Positions 11,101 to 22,521 are shown, numbered from the stretch's first letter. The stretch is 64,000 nt of DNA from Phymatolithon calcareum (GCA_977006965.1 OZ345355.1:2790001-2854000), one strand, 5' to 3'. A program made the numbers and translations. Notes: generated by a model from the sequence alone, not told the origin.

Positions 11101-13566
11101 GCTTTGGCATATTCGTTCATCTCTGTAACCATCTTTGTGAGCAGTCGCGGTAATATATAGTGCCGTTGGCATAACTGGAGCTCCACCGCTCATTTTCTGT
11201 GTGTATGCTCTATGAATGCTACGAACATCGATTAGCTTTCTCAACGATGGACTCCTCTGCCATGTTCGCAGGCAGTGGACGGCTCTCATGAACAAATTTC
11301 GCGAAAGTTAAATGGCGTCTATACAATCGTTTTCATTGTCGTAGGTCTCGAACAGTCAATCTCCGTTTAGTCGAAATTTTCTCTCCTGTAGGATTCTCAT
11401 GTTGACATCTAAAAACCAGAGTGGAAGCTATTTCTCTTCGTAGGATCTCAAACTAATACCAAAACGGACAGTACCTGGAACTCCCTGCGAACGGCCGAAA
11501 TACTGCACGTCCAGTATTGTTCGCGCCCTTCCTTGTCCCAGTTTATGAGCTTCTGCTGGAGAACAAAGAGAAGGACAACTGAAACACTGGACGAAGACCG
11601 TCTTTGGAAAAAGGCATTGCAGGCGCCGATCTATCGCGATCGTGAATGCAGAACGAATATTGACTTGTGTGCGAACAGAGCGTTCGGACACGAACGTTAA
11701 CATGGGTAGCAAAGCTTCCTTGACGGAGAAGACCGACGCCCTATCCAGGAAAAGACGCCAAGGGATTAAGAAAAAGAAGCAAGATTCTAAAGTTTGGCTG
11801 AAACGGCAGCGCGTATCGAAGAAGTGGTTCATGGTTGCCTTTTCATGGGACAGACTAGGTTACGTCTACAACTTGCGCCCGGAAGTTCTAGAGAAGATAA
11901 AATCAGAGTATTTGAAGTGCACAAACGGGCAAGGCCCTTTATCGAAGTACACTGATCACATACAACAGGGAATGGTTGCATCGGGCTTAATGCTGGAACT
12001 GGGACTATCCGTCAATGAGTTCACTTCTGACAAGAAGCTAGCCACAGCTCGTCACAAAGGTCTTTCATCTGGCGATAGCAAAGATGAAAACATTACGTGG
12101 CCGTCCCGACCTGATATATTTCTGAACTGCCCACAGGTGGACCCAGGAGCAGTGTCGGACGAGGATAAGGCGGATTAATACCTGGAAGAAAAGTACGCCG
12201 CCTTGCTGGAATCGAATTCTGATGAGTCAGACAATGGATGCGACTATAACCCGAGCAGTAGCACTCAAAGCCGGAAGAATGGTGGTGCCTTACAGGACGC
12301 TCATTCACCCGTGAACAATGGTTCGATTGGGCTTCTAAGGAACTTTGTCTGACCTTCGGTTCCTGGGGAGACTGGGCAACTACGTCTGCCAAATATCGCA
12401 TTGGTCAGTCAAAAGCTTTCGAGGTTCGAAGAGCTGTCAGCGATTTGCAAGAAGGCAGGATTCATGGAGTCACTTGGGAGCAGTTTACTTTTTCGTTTGC
12501 AAACGAGACTATTCTGGATATGCCGCTGCAAAAGGACAAGGTTGAGAGCATTTTTCAAGCTGTCCATCTTTTTAACCTTCCCAATAACGAATATTAAAAA
12601 CTCTTCTAGCTTGCTCTTTGTACCAATATCTCGCGGAAGAATCGTTTCCTCCAGTTACTTGTAACAGAGGGGTTCGAAATACCAGAAATAAAAGGGAGCC
12701 CAAGAGCCCACTGCCGTACTCCCAGTTGGACTGGAACGCCGAAGTCCTTTCCGTTCTGCAGCAACGGAAAATCAGAATTTGCGCCAACATATTTCCAGTC
12801 CTTACTGTCAAGCATTTTCAAAAATGAAACAATTGAAGACGCGACATCGGTTTTCTCTCCTTCATCTTTTGACGGATGTGCTGAGTCAATGCACTGAACT
12901 GTCGTGTTACGTTTTTCGATTCGAAATCCAATCCAGTGGTTTTCACTAAAATGAAATGGCGTGAAAGCGATATTTGCCTCATGAAATTTCACCGCTTATC
13001 CACTCCTGAATAGCCTTTGCCTGTTTGAAATGCTTGACAGGCGCGTCTTGAGATCTTTCTCGTCGTTATTCGAGATTGATCCATCAACACGGCAGCTGTC
13101 AAACACAGATTTCATTGTTCAAGAGCTAAAATAATACACTTTGCGTTGGGAGTTCAACTGGGAATGCAGATTTGTGACCATGTCAATGCACTCGTCGGTT
13201 AACCAGAAATCGGATTCGACTTTTCCTGTGTGAGAATAGTGTCCACAGAAGTCGTCCAGCTTTATTTTCGCATCTCCAAGCGTTACTTCACACTCTATGG
13301 CGCATCTCAAATGGACTGTATCGCTCAAGAACTGAAAAATTCTCTTCTCCGCGCCCGGGATAATCTTGAAACTGGAAATGAGGCTCTCGTTGTTTACAGT
13401 CATTTTTGGCAGAGACAATTCGCAGAACGTTTGGATTAAGCGCTGCACATTCTTTACCGGTGGAATTCTTTAAATTTTTAGGCGCGAGACGGCAGACGGG
13501 TGCAGACTCGAAGCTCCAGAAGGCTTCAGGGTATTCTTGGTGAAGAACTTCGCAACTTCGGCTTGA
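8156..13566. repeat. 5411-bp tandem duplication, copy 2
   Basis: This is the second unit and appears identical to 2745-8155. It is the copy that continues into the rest of the DDE transposon, where the transposase frame runs across 13566 without interruption (GWDQAEVAKFF on the minus strand). Copy 2 is therefore the native arrangement and copy 1 the added one, whichever way it arose. An assembly artefact cannot be excluded from sequence alone. Confidence 0.95.
11642..12597 (+). pseudogene. DDE transposon ORF2, unknown product (copy 2)
   Basis: This is the copy within the complete element and is identical to 6231-7186, including the internal TAA and the frame change. The same lesions in both copies show that they predate the tandem duplication. 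If the stop and shift reflect introns or recoding rather than decay, the product would be about 310 residues with a basic N-terminus, acidic-Ser middle and a Trp-rich C-terminal block (GSWGDW, VTWEQFTFSF). No GT-AG pair with a TACTAAC-like branch was noticed around the shift. Confidence 0.55.
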
Positions 13567-16494
13567 TCCCAGCCAATGAAAGAATAATTCATCATCCTCA
13601 CAAACGTGTCGACAAATGCTTCAGAATTCATAGACACATTTCGTGTCATCTGTTTTTGCCATGTTTTTTTCCATTAATGCATGTTTGTCCCCGACCGTCC
13701 CGAAAATGGAAGTAGTGCACCATTATAGACGCACCGATTAGGAGCGTTTGGTGGACCATGGAGAGAATCTTTAGGGAGAAAAACATTCGCGACTCTTTTC
13801 CGGTTGGCATCCAATGGATCGCACTCTTCAGCTGCATTCGCTAAAGTTTTCCGTTTCTTTAGTCACCCATTCTTGACTAAAACATTTCTTTTTTCCTTCT
13901 CGTGCAGTTTTTCTGCTGATATGCAAGAAAAGAGAGTAGCAACGCGGACGACTTCTTTTTTCCTTTCGTCAGCCGATCGCTTTACGTATTCCGAAATATC
14001 CATTCCACGAGACCTTTTCCTTGCTTGCACGCCCACATCCTCGTGATGCTTCCTTAATTTGAAACTAATCTCTACGTCAGAGTTTTCCGTCAGAGGCACA
14101 TATCCTGTTAAAATAAGGCAAAAGAAAGCAGCGTGGCAAAATCATTGCTTTCGGAGGTATGCATTGCTTCTCCCATCAAGGAATGATGCGGTCAAAACCT
14201 TAATCTCTGTCGAGACACTTGAGAAGTACAAGTTAAATCCGCCTAGAGTATTTTCCAGTAGCGAAAGCGAAGGTACATAAATCCTGTACCTTGAGCGCGA
14301 ATTCGCGCTGTCCATGAACGCTCTGAAGACAATATATATGGAAAGGCCCGACGACGAGTTTATGAACACCGTACGGACTATCGTCGTCAATGGTGCATGG
14401 CTTCTTCAATTCTTCGTCTCAAGTACCACTACGTTCCCTAGTAAGGGGGTCGAAAGCGCTTGGAGTGAGGGCTTCAAAAGCGGATCTAAATCTCTCTGCA
14501 TTGTAGCCTTTCCGCGACATGCGTTCATCTTGACGTACTCAATATGCTCCGGTTGCTTTGAGATTGGAGCACCGCCAATATTGCTCCAGAGAAGTGACTC
14601 ACCTTTTCTGAGAAGCTCTCCATCAGTCATAATGACAGCTGTTTGTGCCTCAGAAAAGGTTTGACAGCCACAAAATCGCGCTCGGATGTTAAGCAGTCCA
14701 GAAATGCAATCACTAGGCACAGGCCAGAGTAGGACTTCGCGGAAACTAAAGCCATACGAATATTACGAAAGAAATTTGACATTTCTTCTTGCTGGACGGC
14801 ATCGCGACCTTTATAGCATTCCTTAGAGAATCCGCCAATGGCTCTGTGGCGATGCACGATGCACCACACCAGAACCGTTCTTACTTGCTGCTTCATTAAA
14901 GTATGTTTCCCAATCTTCGCGCAGAAGCAAAGAATGTTTAAGTACTCTGGAATTGTTTGTTTGTTGAAGACGCTGAGTACTGCGCTTGCAAACGGAATTG
15001 ACATATCCGCCGCAAAATAGTTGATGTTTGCAGCACTCTCTCCGTGAAGCATGAGTTTTCTGCGGTATCCTTGCAGTATATCCTCATGTGTAGCGGCTGT
15101 GCAGTCAACTAGAATGGATTCACATGCGACGAACGGGCCTGTTGGAAGTTTTATAACCAAATGGAAGTTAAGAACGTCAAGCAGGGCCATTTTCTTGCAC
15201 CCAGAAATTAGTTTTTCCTTTTCTCCATTGCCATTCTTTGAACGGACGTACATATCTGAAGCCATTGAGACGAAGCCGTCTTATACAAGCCCACCGGTAC
15301 AGTCAATGATTGCAACTGTGTCGGCGTTTCCTTTCAGCTCAGATGCGACAATCTTGACCGTAAATTGACACGGACTTAAGGTCTCCAGTACTCATTTGCG
15401 TCACGTCGTGTATAGATCCGTAGAACTTCAACCCGGTATTTCGGTCCTTGCTCATGTCTTCTTCGGCACTTCGTCGCGCGGCGAAAGAGATGTTGTTTAC
15501 AACCGTCACACCGAAGTGATAAGATCTCATTCGCCGCAGTTGTAATGCTTTTCGAGCTGTCTCGGTGTTCAGGTATTCCCAAGTCCTGTTCCTAGCCGCC
15601 AGAGCATTCGGATCTGTATTTTTCACATGTTCAAGGCATAATCGCTTTGGCGTTTTTCCGTTGTCAATCTTTATGGAGCCAACGCGACATATTCCCCAAG
15701 CCAATGAGTCCTTGTGATGACGGCAGCCTTCCGAATACGCGCAATGGACAGGTATGCCGCTCTTTCCATCGTCGGTTAGGTCTTTGGAGTAAGCAATGAC
15801 AAACAGTTTTGCGGGGCAGGAAAAGAGTGTACAGTCTTTCCAGGAACAGTGGAACTCATAATCTATATCACCTTCGGAGGCAAAACTTCCGTTGCAGTGT
15901 TTCTGAACAGAGAAAAGCTTAGAACTTGATGGATTCCTCCCGTCCGTAGTGCATGGATAGCTCATGGCGTCTCTAACGGGCGCAAATGAGTGTGATACAA
16001 TATTTTCGTCCAGAAGCCAGCTGAGAATCCAATTTCCTGGTTGGCAACCTGGAACCCTTACAATAGTCTCTGTTTCACAGATGTATATCCAGTTTCTGCA
16101 TATTTGCCTCGAAAAAAAATTACAACGTGCGATTTTCAGGTCTTTTGTAAACATCAATTTCACCACAGCGCGTGACGAAAGAGCTTTCTCTCGCTTCGGG
16201 CTCGGATCCGAGAATAATCGCGAAATCTTCTCTTGAAATTGAGGCGAATTCCTGTACGACACCATTCGACTTGGGTTGAGACACTGGGTGTGCAGAGCGA
16301 TTATTCGAAAGAGCTCCTTTAGCGCAATCAACGGGTTCTTCGCCAAAAATAGAAGCATTTTCCTTCGTGTTTCCTTGCGAATCTTGGAAAAAAAGTGCTC
16401 CATCACGTCCCGAACTTGAACCAAGAGCAGGTTGCAGCTTCGAGCTCTCTTTAGTTTCGCCCCCGCTTATTATATCATCGTCCATGAATGACAA
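12606..16494 (-). pseudogene. DDE transposase with Ulp1-like C-terminus, broken
   Basis: Successive minus-strand frames (16120-16494, 15339-16424, 14627-15265, 14406-14720, 14142-14390, 13863-14099, 13646-13837, 13119-13448, 12606-12992) form one protein of roughly 1300 residues with at least five frame changes or stops. The N-terminus is acidic. A Cys/His block follows (FHCSWKDCTLFSCPAKLF ... CAYSEGCRHH), like MULE-type DNA-binding regions. The core has VAIIDCTGG (first Asp), NYFAADMSIPFASAVLSVFN (second Asp) and a helix ending VWCIVHRHRAI. The C-terminus is the Ulp1-like region with Cys replaced by Phe near 12754. One shift lies at an A/T run near 16111. The duplication edge at 13566 falls inside this gene. 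Confidence 0.65.
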
Positions 16495-16499
16495 CTTGG

Positions 16500-18761
16500 C
16501 TCACAGCGCCAAAGAAAGTCTGGGATAGCGAGAGGTGTGCAGACGGAGAGCGTCACTCTGGGTGTTTGGAGTGAGGATCATGAAAATCCAAAGTCAGGGT
16601 AGCAGAAGATTTCGGGTTTTAAAAACAAATTGCACTTCTAAATCAACATGTTAAAAAACTGTAACAGAAAACAGCAGATGAGACTTCGTTCTCTTGACAC
16701 GAGGAAGATCAGGTACTTCAAAGCTTCTAGCACACTTCTAGTTTCTCTCGTTAAACGTGGAATGATGATACACGAATACAGGAATGCACGTCACGTCTTG
16801 AACTTTGATCGTGTATGGTTTTCTGTCCCCTTGTACGAGTGCCTATCTCAGATCAACTGCTTGTTTGCATTAATACATATCCAACGCTCGTATTCATAAA
16901 TTGAGCACAGGCTTTCTTTCGAGCTACTCGGACGGTACTAGGCCATCTCCCAATGAAGATCATTCTGTGTCTCTTTGCAATTCTCCGCGTTTACACTATA
17001 TATTCACGCGGAGGGCTCAGTACACCTTGAATGTGGACTGAGTCCTGCCCTCTACATATTTCCACACCCATTCTTTTGCCCCGGTCGAACGTTTGGAAAG
17101 CTACACTACAAATTAGTATCAATGCCTGAAAGCGGCCCATCTCTCTAGCCGTCCCGACTACTATCTCAGCTCCCACAAATTGCATTGAATCGTGCAATCG
17201 TCCACAAGCACGGCGTCGGTATACCAGTGTTTGCCGTAGTACGGATGCACATCATCGAAGCAATCACGTACTCCTTAGGGCGCAATCTCATTAGGGGGTT
17301 TCAATGGCTGTCATCTGAGGTCAGTGAGACTTCGGCACTTGTTGTAGAGCAGGAAAATCAACAATCTGAGGGATGAAAGCTCAATGTGTGTTAATACTTC
17401 GATAAGGGGAGAGGGAATGGAACAAATCCTAAAAATAATTATCGCGCGTCCACTGGAATGTGTTTATTTCCGAACGAAGAGATGGTGCTTCTGGCTTTTA
17501 ATAGAGTTTACTGGGAGGTTGAGGTGATGCTTCATCACGAATGATGAAAAATAGTACGCCCATATATTTAAAACGACGAGGACTTCACGCTGCATGAAAT
17601 TTGAAACCTGTGCACGCGAGCCATGTCGAATTCCAGATAATTAGAGGGAGACTAGATCTATAATTACCAATATCTTCATTCTTCAGTCTTCAGTCTTCAG
17701 TCTTCAGTCTTCATTTCACATTTTCCCATTTCCCTTCATTCTCCACTTCTGGCTTAACAGGGAGACGAGTGTTCTCGGCGGTCACAGCGTTCCGAAGAAT
17801 TACGCGATGTTCGATGAGCGGCGACTAAGAATAAGGTGCCGGTTGTGTTCTCGGCATAGCCAATCTGGTGCAGTGAAGTAGCGTGTCCTGCTTTCATACC
17901 TCTGATATGATACTCCATTAAACACTCCACTAAGTAGTCCACTGTGCAGACCATCGGCAAAAATCCATTGGCACCGGTTCATTGGCTCCAGTCCGCTTCG
18001 TTTGTTTGTTGTGTTGTCTGGTTCTTTACTTGTGTCTTATTTTCACTTTTTCACGTTGCTCACCTTGCCGAGTCCACGTTTCGCAAGCTCTAGGCGTTGT
18101 GTGCAAGTTTTTGATAATCTATATGATACTCATCGGGTGGTAATGTTTATCTTTTTAATGGTCTAATCACGACAAAGTCGAATTGTTCCATAATGCAGAT
18201 ACATCGGGCCAAAGAGAAACTTTTGCAGTAGTGTTCTGTGGTCAATGGCAAAGCTCTCGCAAAACCAGACGCATTAATAATGGCTCTGAACAGTCAACTT
18301 AATGCAATAAGCTAAAGTTTTCCTCCGGAATGATCTGCTCCATAAAACTGAAGGCCTGCACTTTATTGAAGGAGAATATTTCCCCTGATATCTTCAGCTC
18401 CAGCTAAATTAAGGCTTTATAAGACGGAAAACTGTACCAGTGGTTCGTGTACACCTCGACCAGCTTCATATCGATAGCAGTCTCGAGAATTTTCTTGCTT
18501 GGCAATAATTTCCCGTTTCTCGGTTGTCCCTTTCTTTTGTGGAGTGCTTTCTGGAAGTGCCAAGCCATTTACAGTACTGGAGCTGCACGAACAGCAGGCT
18601 CTCTATGCGTCCGTAATCACGACTGAATTAAGAAATGCATTCACGTTCAGCATTCGATGCGTGTTGTAGAACGAAAATCTATTCACAGATTCGGCATTAA
18701 TTTTTCGAAACGTTTTCTGAAACTTATCCCAAAGAGCATAGTTGTGTCTTATTGACTTGCT
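16500..18761. other. DDE transposon right non-coding region
   Basis: About 2.2 kb lies between the transposase start and the right subterminal repeats. No supported gene. It includes a short TCTTCAG tandem at 17674-17715. Candidate frames of 60-83 residues (16648-16899, 17185-17376, 17754-17960) have no motifs. The transposase promoter probably lies near 16500-16900; a tatattcac string at 16999 is not convincingly placed. Confidence 0.5.
17674..17715. repeat. TCTTCAG microsatellite
   Basis: About five head-to-tail 7-bp units (cttcagt) with degenerate edges in otherwise non-repetitive DNA. It is too short and has no spacers, so it is a simple repeat. Confidence 0.9.
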
Positions 18762-18909
18762 TTTAGTGACACAGAAGAGCGGTTCTTAGGATTAGTGACA
18801 CTGAGCCATCGGTTCTCAGAATAGTGACCCTGAAGTGCTGTTTTTCATATTAGTGACACTGACGTGCTGCTTCTCAATTTTGTGACACAGACGTGAAAAT
18901 TAGTGACAG
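18762..18909 (-). repeat. Right subterminal repeats of DDE transposon
   Basis: Six units of TTAGTGACAC or close variants, about 28 bp apart, in the orientation opposite to the arrays at 4846-5050 and 10257-10461. The outermost units (gtgacacagacgtgaaaattagtgacag) pair with the left terminus over about 30 bp. This symmetry defines the right end of the element at 18924. Confidence 0.85.
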
Positions 18910-18933
18910 GGAAACTATTTAGCCATTTTTGGA

Positions 18934-19201
18934 AGTCTCTGGTTCTTTTAAATAACTTTGCTCAAAAAAACTACGTTGTACGCACAGCTGATGCCCTTGG
19001 AAAGCTTAAATTCGCGCCGCATTTCGATGTTAGCCGGTAAACTAAAGAAACGTAGCCGTTTGCATGACGAGACTCCACATAGCATATGGAAGGAGCCTCG
19101 ACGATGGAATAAGAATTGCAATACCGGAGCTCTCCGCAATTTCACATTGCAATTTCATATTGCAATATATTGAAATCCCAATATATTGGTTCCCAGCCCT
19201 G
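18934..19201. mobile_element. Right remnant of LINE tail and hAT right end
   Basis: 18934-18961 continues the LINE tail interrupted at 10241. The sequence to 19201 is the right end of the enclosing hAT element, with several attgcaat strings between 19115 and 19172 and the terminus ttcccagccctg. The next 230 bp (19210-19432) hold nothing recognised. Confidence 0.6.
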
Positions 19202-19432
19202 CATTAAGGGGTCATTTAAGGTAAAAATCGAAGATTAGTGCCTGCGATACACCAACACTGGCTTAAGTCTACAGCTGAACTAAATGCAGAGTACATCCGT
19301 ATTAGACGGTTCGCGAACCAGTCCGAACGTTTTAGGTGGTTTTGGAGCCCGAAAAATGACCTTTCATATGTAAATATTGCACAAGCCATGTTTTTTCATA
19401 ATTGCGTTTACTATGTGTCTATCAAATGACTA

Positions 19433-20308
19433 CTACACAGGGGGGGTCGCTATATAGTGCCACATAGAACCAGACTAAAAAAATGCGCACTATTTAGGCT
19501 CCGCACTACATGAAATTTGAGGGACCGTTTCGCGCTACTGTAAGCGTGTTTACCGTGACCCCCAACGATGTTGTGCGGAGAACGGGGAGAACGAATTTAC
19601 TGGCGTGTTTTATCTTCAGAACGCTTGTTGAACATCTCTGAGACAAGTAGCTGTCTCTGCTTCTCATTGTGCTGCTTACGGATACCGTCTATGAATACCC
19701 GAAATGCTCGTTGAAGATGACTACTAGCGTCAGGAAGGTTACACAAAAACGCGGACTCTTGGAGAGGGCGAAAGATGGTGTGCAGCTCAGTGAGAGCTGG
19801 GGGAGATGCAATAACCGCAGAAACTTCTTCGTCTTCGCTTTTATTATCAGGTTCTATTGGGCTTTGGGCTACAACCTCCTCCAATATATCCGAAACATCG
19901 GAAACTAACGCCTGTTGAACGTCTGTATCACCTTCAACCTCAAACCAATGCTCCACATCCTCGTGTTTGACGTCATCATCGATTTCAGCTCTCAGGATGT
20001 CGTCACTCGGTAAACTGACTTTCAGTTTACGCAACATCTCGATGAGGGCGCTGACAGCATGCAAAGTGCTTCAAGCTTTTGTTGAAGCGTCAGCCGCGTT
20101 CTCTTCTGCCCTAGGTGCCCCAGCACTGTCGGTGGCGTGAAGATGGTGAGCTCAAGAGACTAAGAGGAGAATGGCCGCCAGGAATGCCCTGTAAGCAGCT
20201 ACAGCCTTTGTCTTTGATTTGATAATCGTGCCAGCCCAAAATGGGTTGCATTAAGTAGAGGGTGGCACTATATAACCCGGCACTATATGGCGACCCCCCC
20301 ACCTGTAG
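19433..20308. mobile_element. pogo/Tc1-mariner-type deletion derivative, 876 bp
   Basis: Termini CTACACAGGGGGGGTCGC (19433) and the inverse of the right end, CTACAGGTGGGGGGGTCGCC, continue into TATATAGTGCC. TA lies on each side (19431-19432 and 20309-20310), the expected Tc1/mariner-pogo target duplication. The interior holds only the C-terminal tail of a transposase on the minus strand (19597-20064), so the DDE core is deleted. A second, inner gggtggcactatata lies at 20264-20277. Confidence 0.75.
19597..20064 (-). pseudogene. C-terminal tail of pogo/Tigger-like transposase
   Basis: A 155-residue frame: VEHWFEVEGDTDVQQALVSD, then acidic segments (DILEEVVAQSPIEPDNKSEDEE), a proline turn (SPPALTEL), a helical stretch with AFRVFIDGIRKQ and a terminal QLLVSEMF. 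The order acidic linker, leucine-rich helix pair and short F-rich end is that of the region following the DDE domain in Tigger/jerky/CENP-B-like proteins. The HTH and DDE parts are absent. Its place inside TA-flanked pogo-like termini supports the call. As a fragment it cannot catalyse transposition. Confidence 0.6.
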
Positions 20309-20310
20309 TA

Positions 20311-20715
20311 ATAATTTGACTTTTTGGGACAAAAACGGACAACTGAAGGGGTCCCAGAAGCTCGGCAATGCCAGGTCTCTAGTACATGAATGGTCCCGTT
20401 GTTCGCTAAACGAACTTAACGGACGAATAAAACAAATCACAAGCTACCATCCCTGTTCATATCATGGTAAAAATGATATTTGGACGAATTTGCAACACAA
20501 TATAGATCTTGACTACTACAATAGTCATTTTTTCAAGCACTAGAGATATCGGCCGTGTCGTCCTGTCCCCTAATCAGAGGAGCCCTGGCAGTTTGGTCAA
20601 TTCAATGTGGCGCAAGGCACTGAGAGTTCTACCTTACTTTGTTTCATATCGACGAGCTTTTAACCATGTTTCTGGCTGTGGACAAGTAAGGACTGCTTGG
20701 AATCTGAGAGCATCG
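20311..20715. other. No recognisable gene
   Basis: Two short plus-strand frames (20262-20543 and 20509-20727) are open here, without motifs or homologues elsewhere in the window. Nothing further is seen. Confidence 0.3.
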
Positions 20716-20719
20716 AGTG

Positions 20720-20928
20720 CCACATGACAGTGGAGTAATTTTCCCCCTCGAGGTACCGAAGGAGACCAGAGGTGGGGTTTTGTAGTCCAATGAATCGTGC
20801 TACACCAACAAAAAGAGAAACAATGCTTTTGACAGAATCCTCCTGGCACTAGGAACGTTGCTGCAAGCGTCCGCAGATGCGTTAGTAACTTCTAAATAAA
20901 AAGCTACATTTCTTCTTCTTCTTACTCT
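20720..20928 (+). mobile_element. Old TTC-tailed short retroposon
   Basis: Diverged relative of 41304-41744: it shares ttttccccctcgag, the agatcagaggt-like segment, tgcaagcgtccgcagatgcg and gttagtaac, and ends in ttcttcttcttctt. The 5' GC-rich monomer part is missing, so it is 5'-truncated or too decayed to see. Confidence 0.6.
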
Positions 20929-20929
20929 G

Positions 20930-21464
20930 TGTCATATTTATCCACCCTGGAGCCATGTTTCCGGTGAATATAGTGCACAATACATTCGAAACGAGTGGGA
21001 GCAAATCGGCATGAGGGATTGCAAAAGCGGATGTAATAATTCTACACAAAGCAGAGCGCCTCGCTCAGGGTCTAGTGGCACAGAAAAGTAATATACATGG
21101 CCGAAGCCAAGGCTCTATAGACCTGCTTGCACGGATAGAATCGACGTCCATAGCGATGTAGATATAAAAATATTTTACAGCTGTGGACTATTTCCGATAT
21201 TCTGCGATGAACGACCATCGTTTCCTCTGGCGAAGTTTATCTCTCGGAACTGGGTCAAAAACAGCTTTCAGCCCAAGAATAGCGATGAAGATTTGAGTTT
21301 CCTTACGAAGAGCTTTTGTTCCGTTTCTCAGTTAGGATACATGTAACATAGAGTTTGGAAGTATTAGAATGCCCAATTCCATTTCGATGATAATTGAGGA
21401 AACTATCTACGTGGTCACCAAAAGTGGGAAAAATTCACTACATAGCCATCGTTCGCCGAACGTA
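20930..21464. other. No recognisable gene
   Basis: No feature is supported over these roughly 530 bp. Open frames are below 60 codons and lack motifs. Confidence 0.3.
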
Positions 21465-21791
21465 TTCGGGGGGAGGGGGAATTTTATGTTTTTATTTTTC
21501 AAGTCCTCAACGCCAGATTTACCGACAACAGAGCAGCTTGGGTCTCAGTAACTTCTCTGTTAAACATTTATGTTCCCAACTTACAATTGCCTCACTCATC
21601 TCCATCTTCTCCAACGCTAGTATCCATCACTTGCTACGTTCTTCTTCTCCGTATTAAAAAATGCCAAAGCAGGACTAAAGCCTCGAAAGCGCGACGTCTT
21701 TGTCGCGCCCGTGTTATGTCGCTGTCCCAAGGCGGTCGCTTTTTCCTCTCGCGACTGTACGCCGCACAACTTGGATTGGGATAGTCATGCT

Positions 21792-22521
21792 CAGGGATCG
21801 GAACAATGCCATTGCAAGCGATTGGAGAAAAAGATACAATACCCAATGCGGAGGGCGTCTCACACAGCGATGCAATGCGAATTGCAATACTGGTAGTCTT
21901 AGAAATCCTAATTGCAATGATGTCGGGCGATGAATATCGTTTAATGGTCATGTAAAGCATAAAACACTACAACAGAAACAGCCACACATTCACGGCACTA
22001 TAAAGCCCAACTACAAGACACAAAGCACTCCCATTAGAACATAATGTATTATGCTGCGAGGTTGCTAAGGAGAAGCCTAGTGCAACCTGAGGGTTTCCCT
22101 TGCATCTGATGTAATCGCATAAGTACCACACTAGAGTATAAGCGCACATAGAACATGAAGCGTTATACTGCCAGGTTGCAAATGAGCAGCCAGCAAGGTA
22201 CAATATGATAAGCGTTTGCCTTACATATGCTGTTATCACGTGGAATCGACAGTGACGTTGTAAGAAAATAGACAGCACAGTGTAATCAATGAAAGTATGC
22301 CTTACATGTACTATTGCCGGGATGTCGACGATTCGTGGTCAGCTGGCGCACGACTGGTACGTAGTTAGGGTACCTAAATTAGTGTAGCCACTTCAGCAAT
22401 CGGTATTGAAATCACCAAAGATGGGGCAATGCAACTTGCAATGCTGCAGAATGACCCAATCTTCAATTTCTATTGAGGATTGCAATTCATTGCAATGTCA
22501 ATCCATTTTAACCGACCCCTG
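21792..22521. mobile_element. Non-autonomous hAT element, 730 bp, perfect 8-bp TSD
   Basis: The left terminus is CAGGGATCGG and the right terminus is the inverse of CAGGGGTCGG. Flanks are gtcatgct at 21784-21791 and gtcatgct at 22522-22529, an exact 8-bp duplication. Both ends carry TTGCAAT strings (21812, 21880-21915, 22430-22500). There is no transposase frame. It is inserted in the minisatellite-bearing retroposon. Confidence 0.9.

Larger units (their letters stand above)
10242..18924 (-). mobile_element. Mutator/Zisupton-like DDE transposon, 8683 bp
   Basis: The left terminus GGATGCATATTTGCAGTGTC and the inverse of the right terminus, GGCTAAATAGTTTCCCTGTC, match at about 70% and then run on as CACTAA-YT-YTCACGTCTGTGTCAC. 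Flanks are attttcgga (10233-10241) and atttttgga (18925-18933), 8/9 identical. The LINE tail resumes directly after the right flank, which confirms both edges. Nine-bp duplications fit Mutator-like elements; Ulp1 domains occur in some MULEs, in CACTA relatives and in Zisupton/KDZ elements. It carries the broken transposase on the minus strand and ORF2 on the plus strand, convergent. Confidence 0.8.
2412..19201. mobile_element. hAT-type element, boundaries of a nested 16.8-kb interval
   Basis: The left end starts CAGGGCTCGGAA (2412) and the right end is its inverse (TTCCCAGCCCTG, ending 19201). CAGGG-type termini and 8-bp duplications are typical of hAT elements. The flanks are ccttaagg (2404-2411) and cattaagg (19202-19209), 7 of 8 identical. 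Both ends carry clusters of TTGCAAT-like strings (2430-2520 and 19115-19180), as do other hAT pieces in this window. No hAT transposase is seen inside; the interior is filled by a LINE tail, the DDE element and the tandem duplication. The element was probably a small non-autonomous copy that was later expanded by insertions. Confidence 0.65.

Noticed and set aside
17674-17715. CRISPR-like array
   Set aside because: Uninterrupted 7-bp repeats without spacers: a microsatellite.
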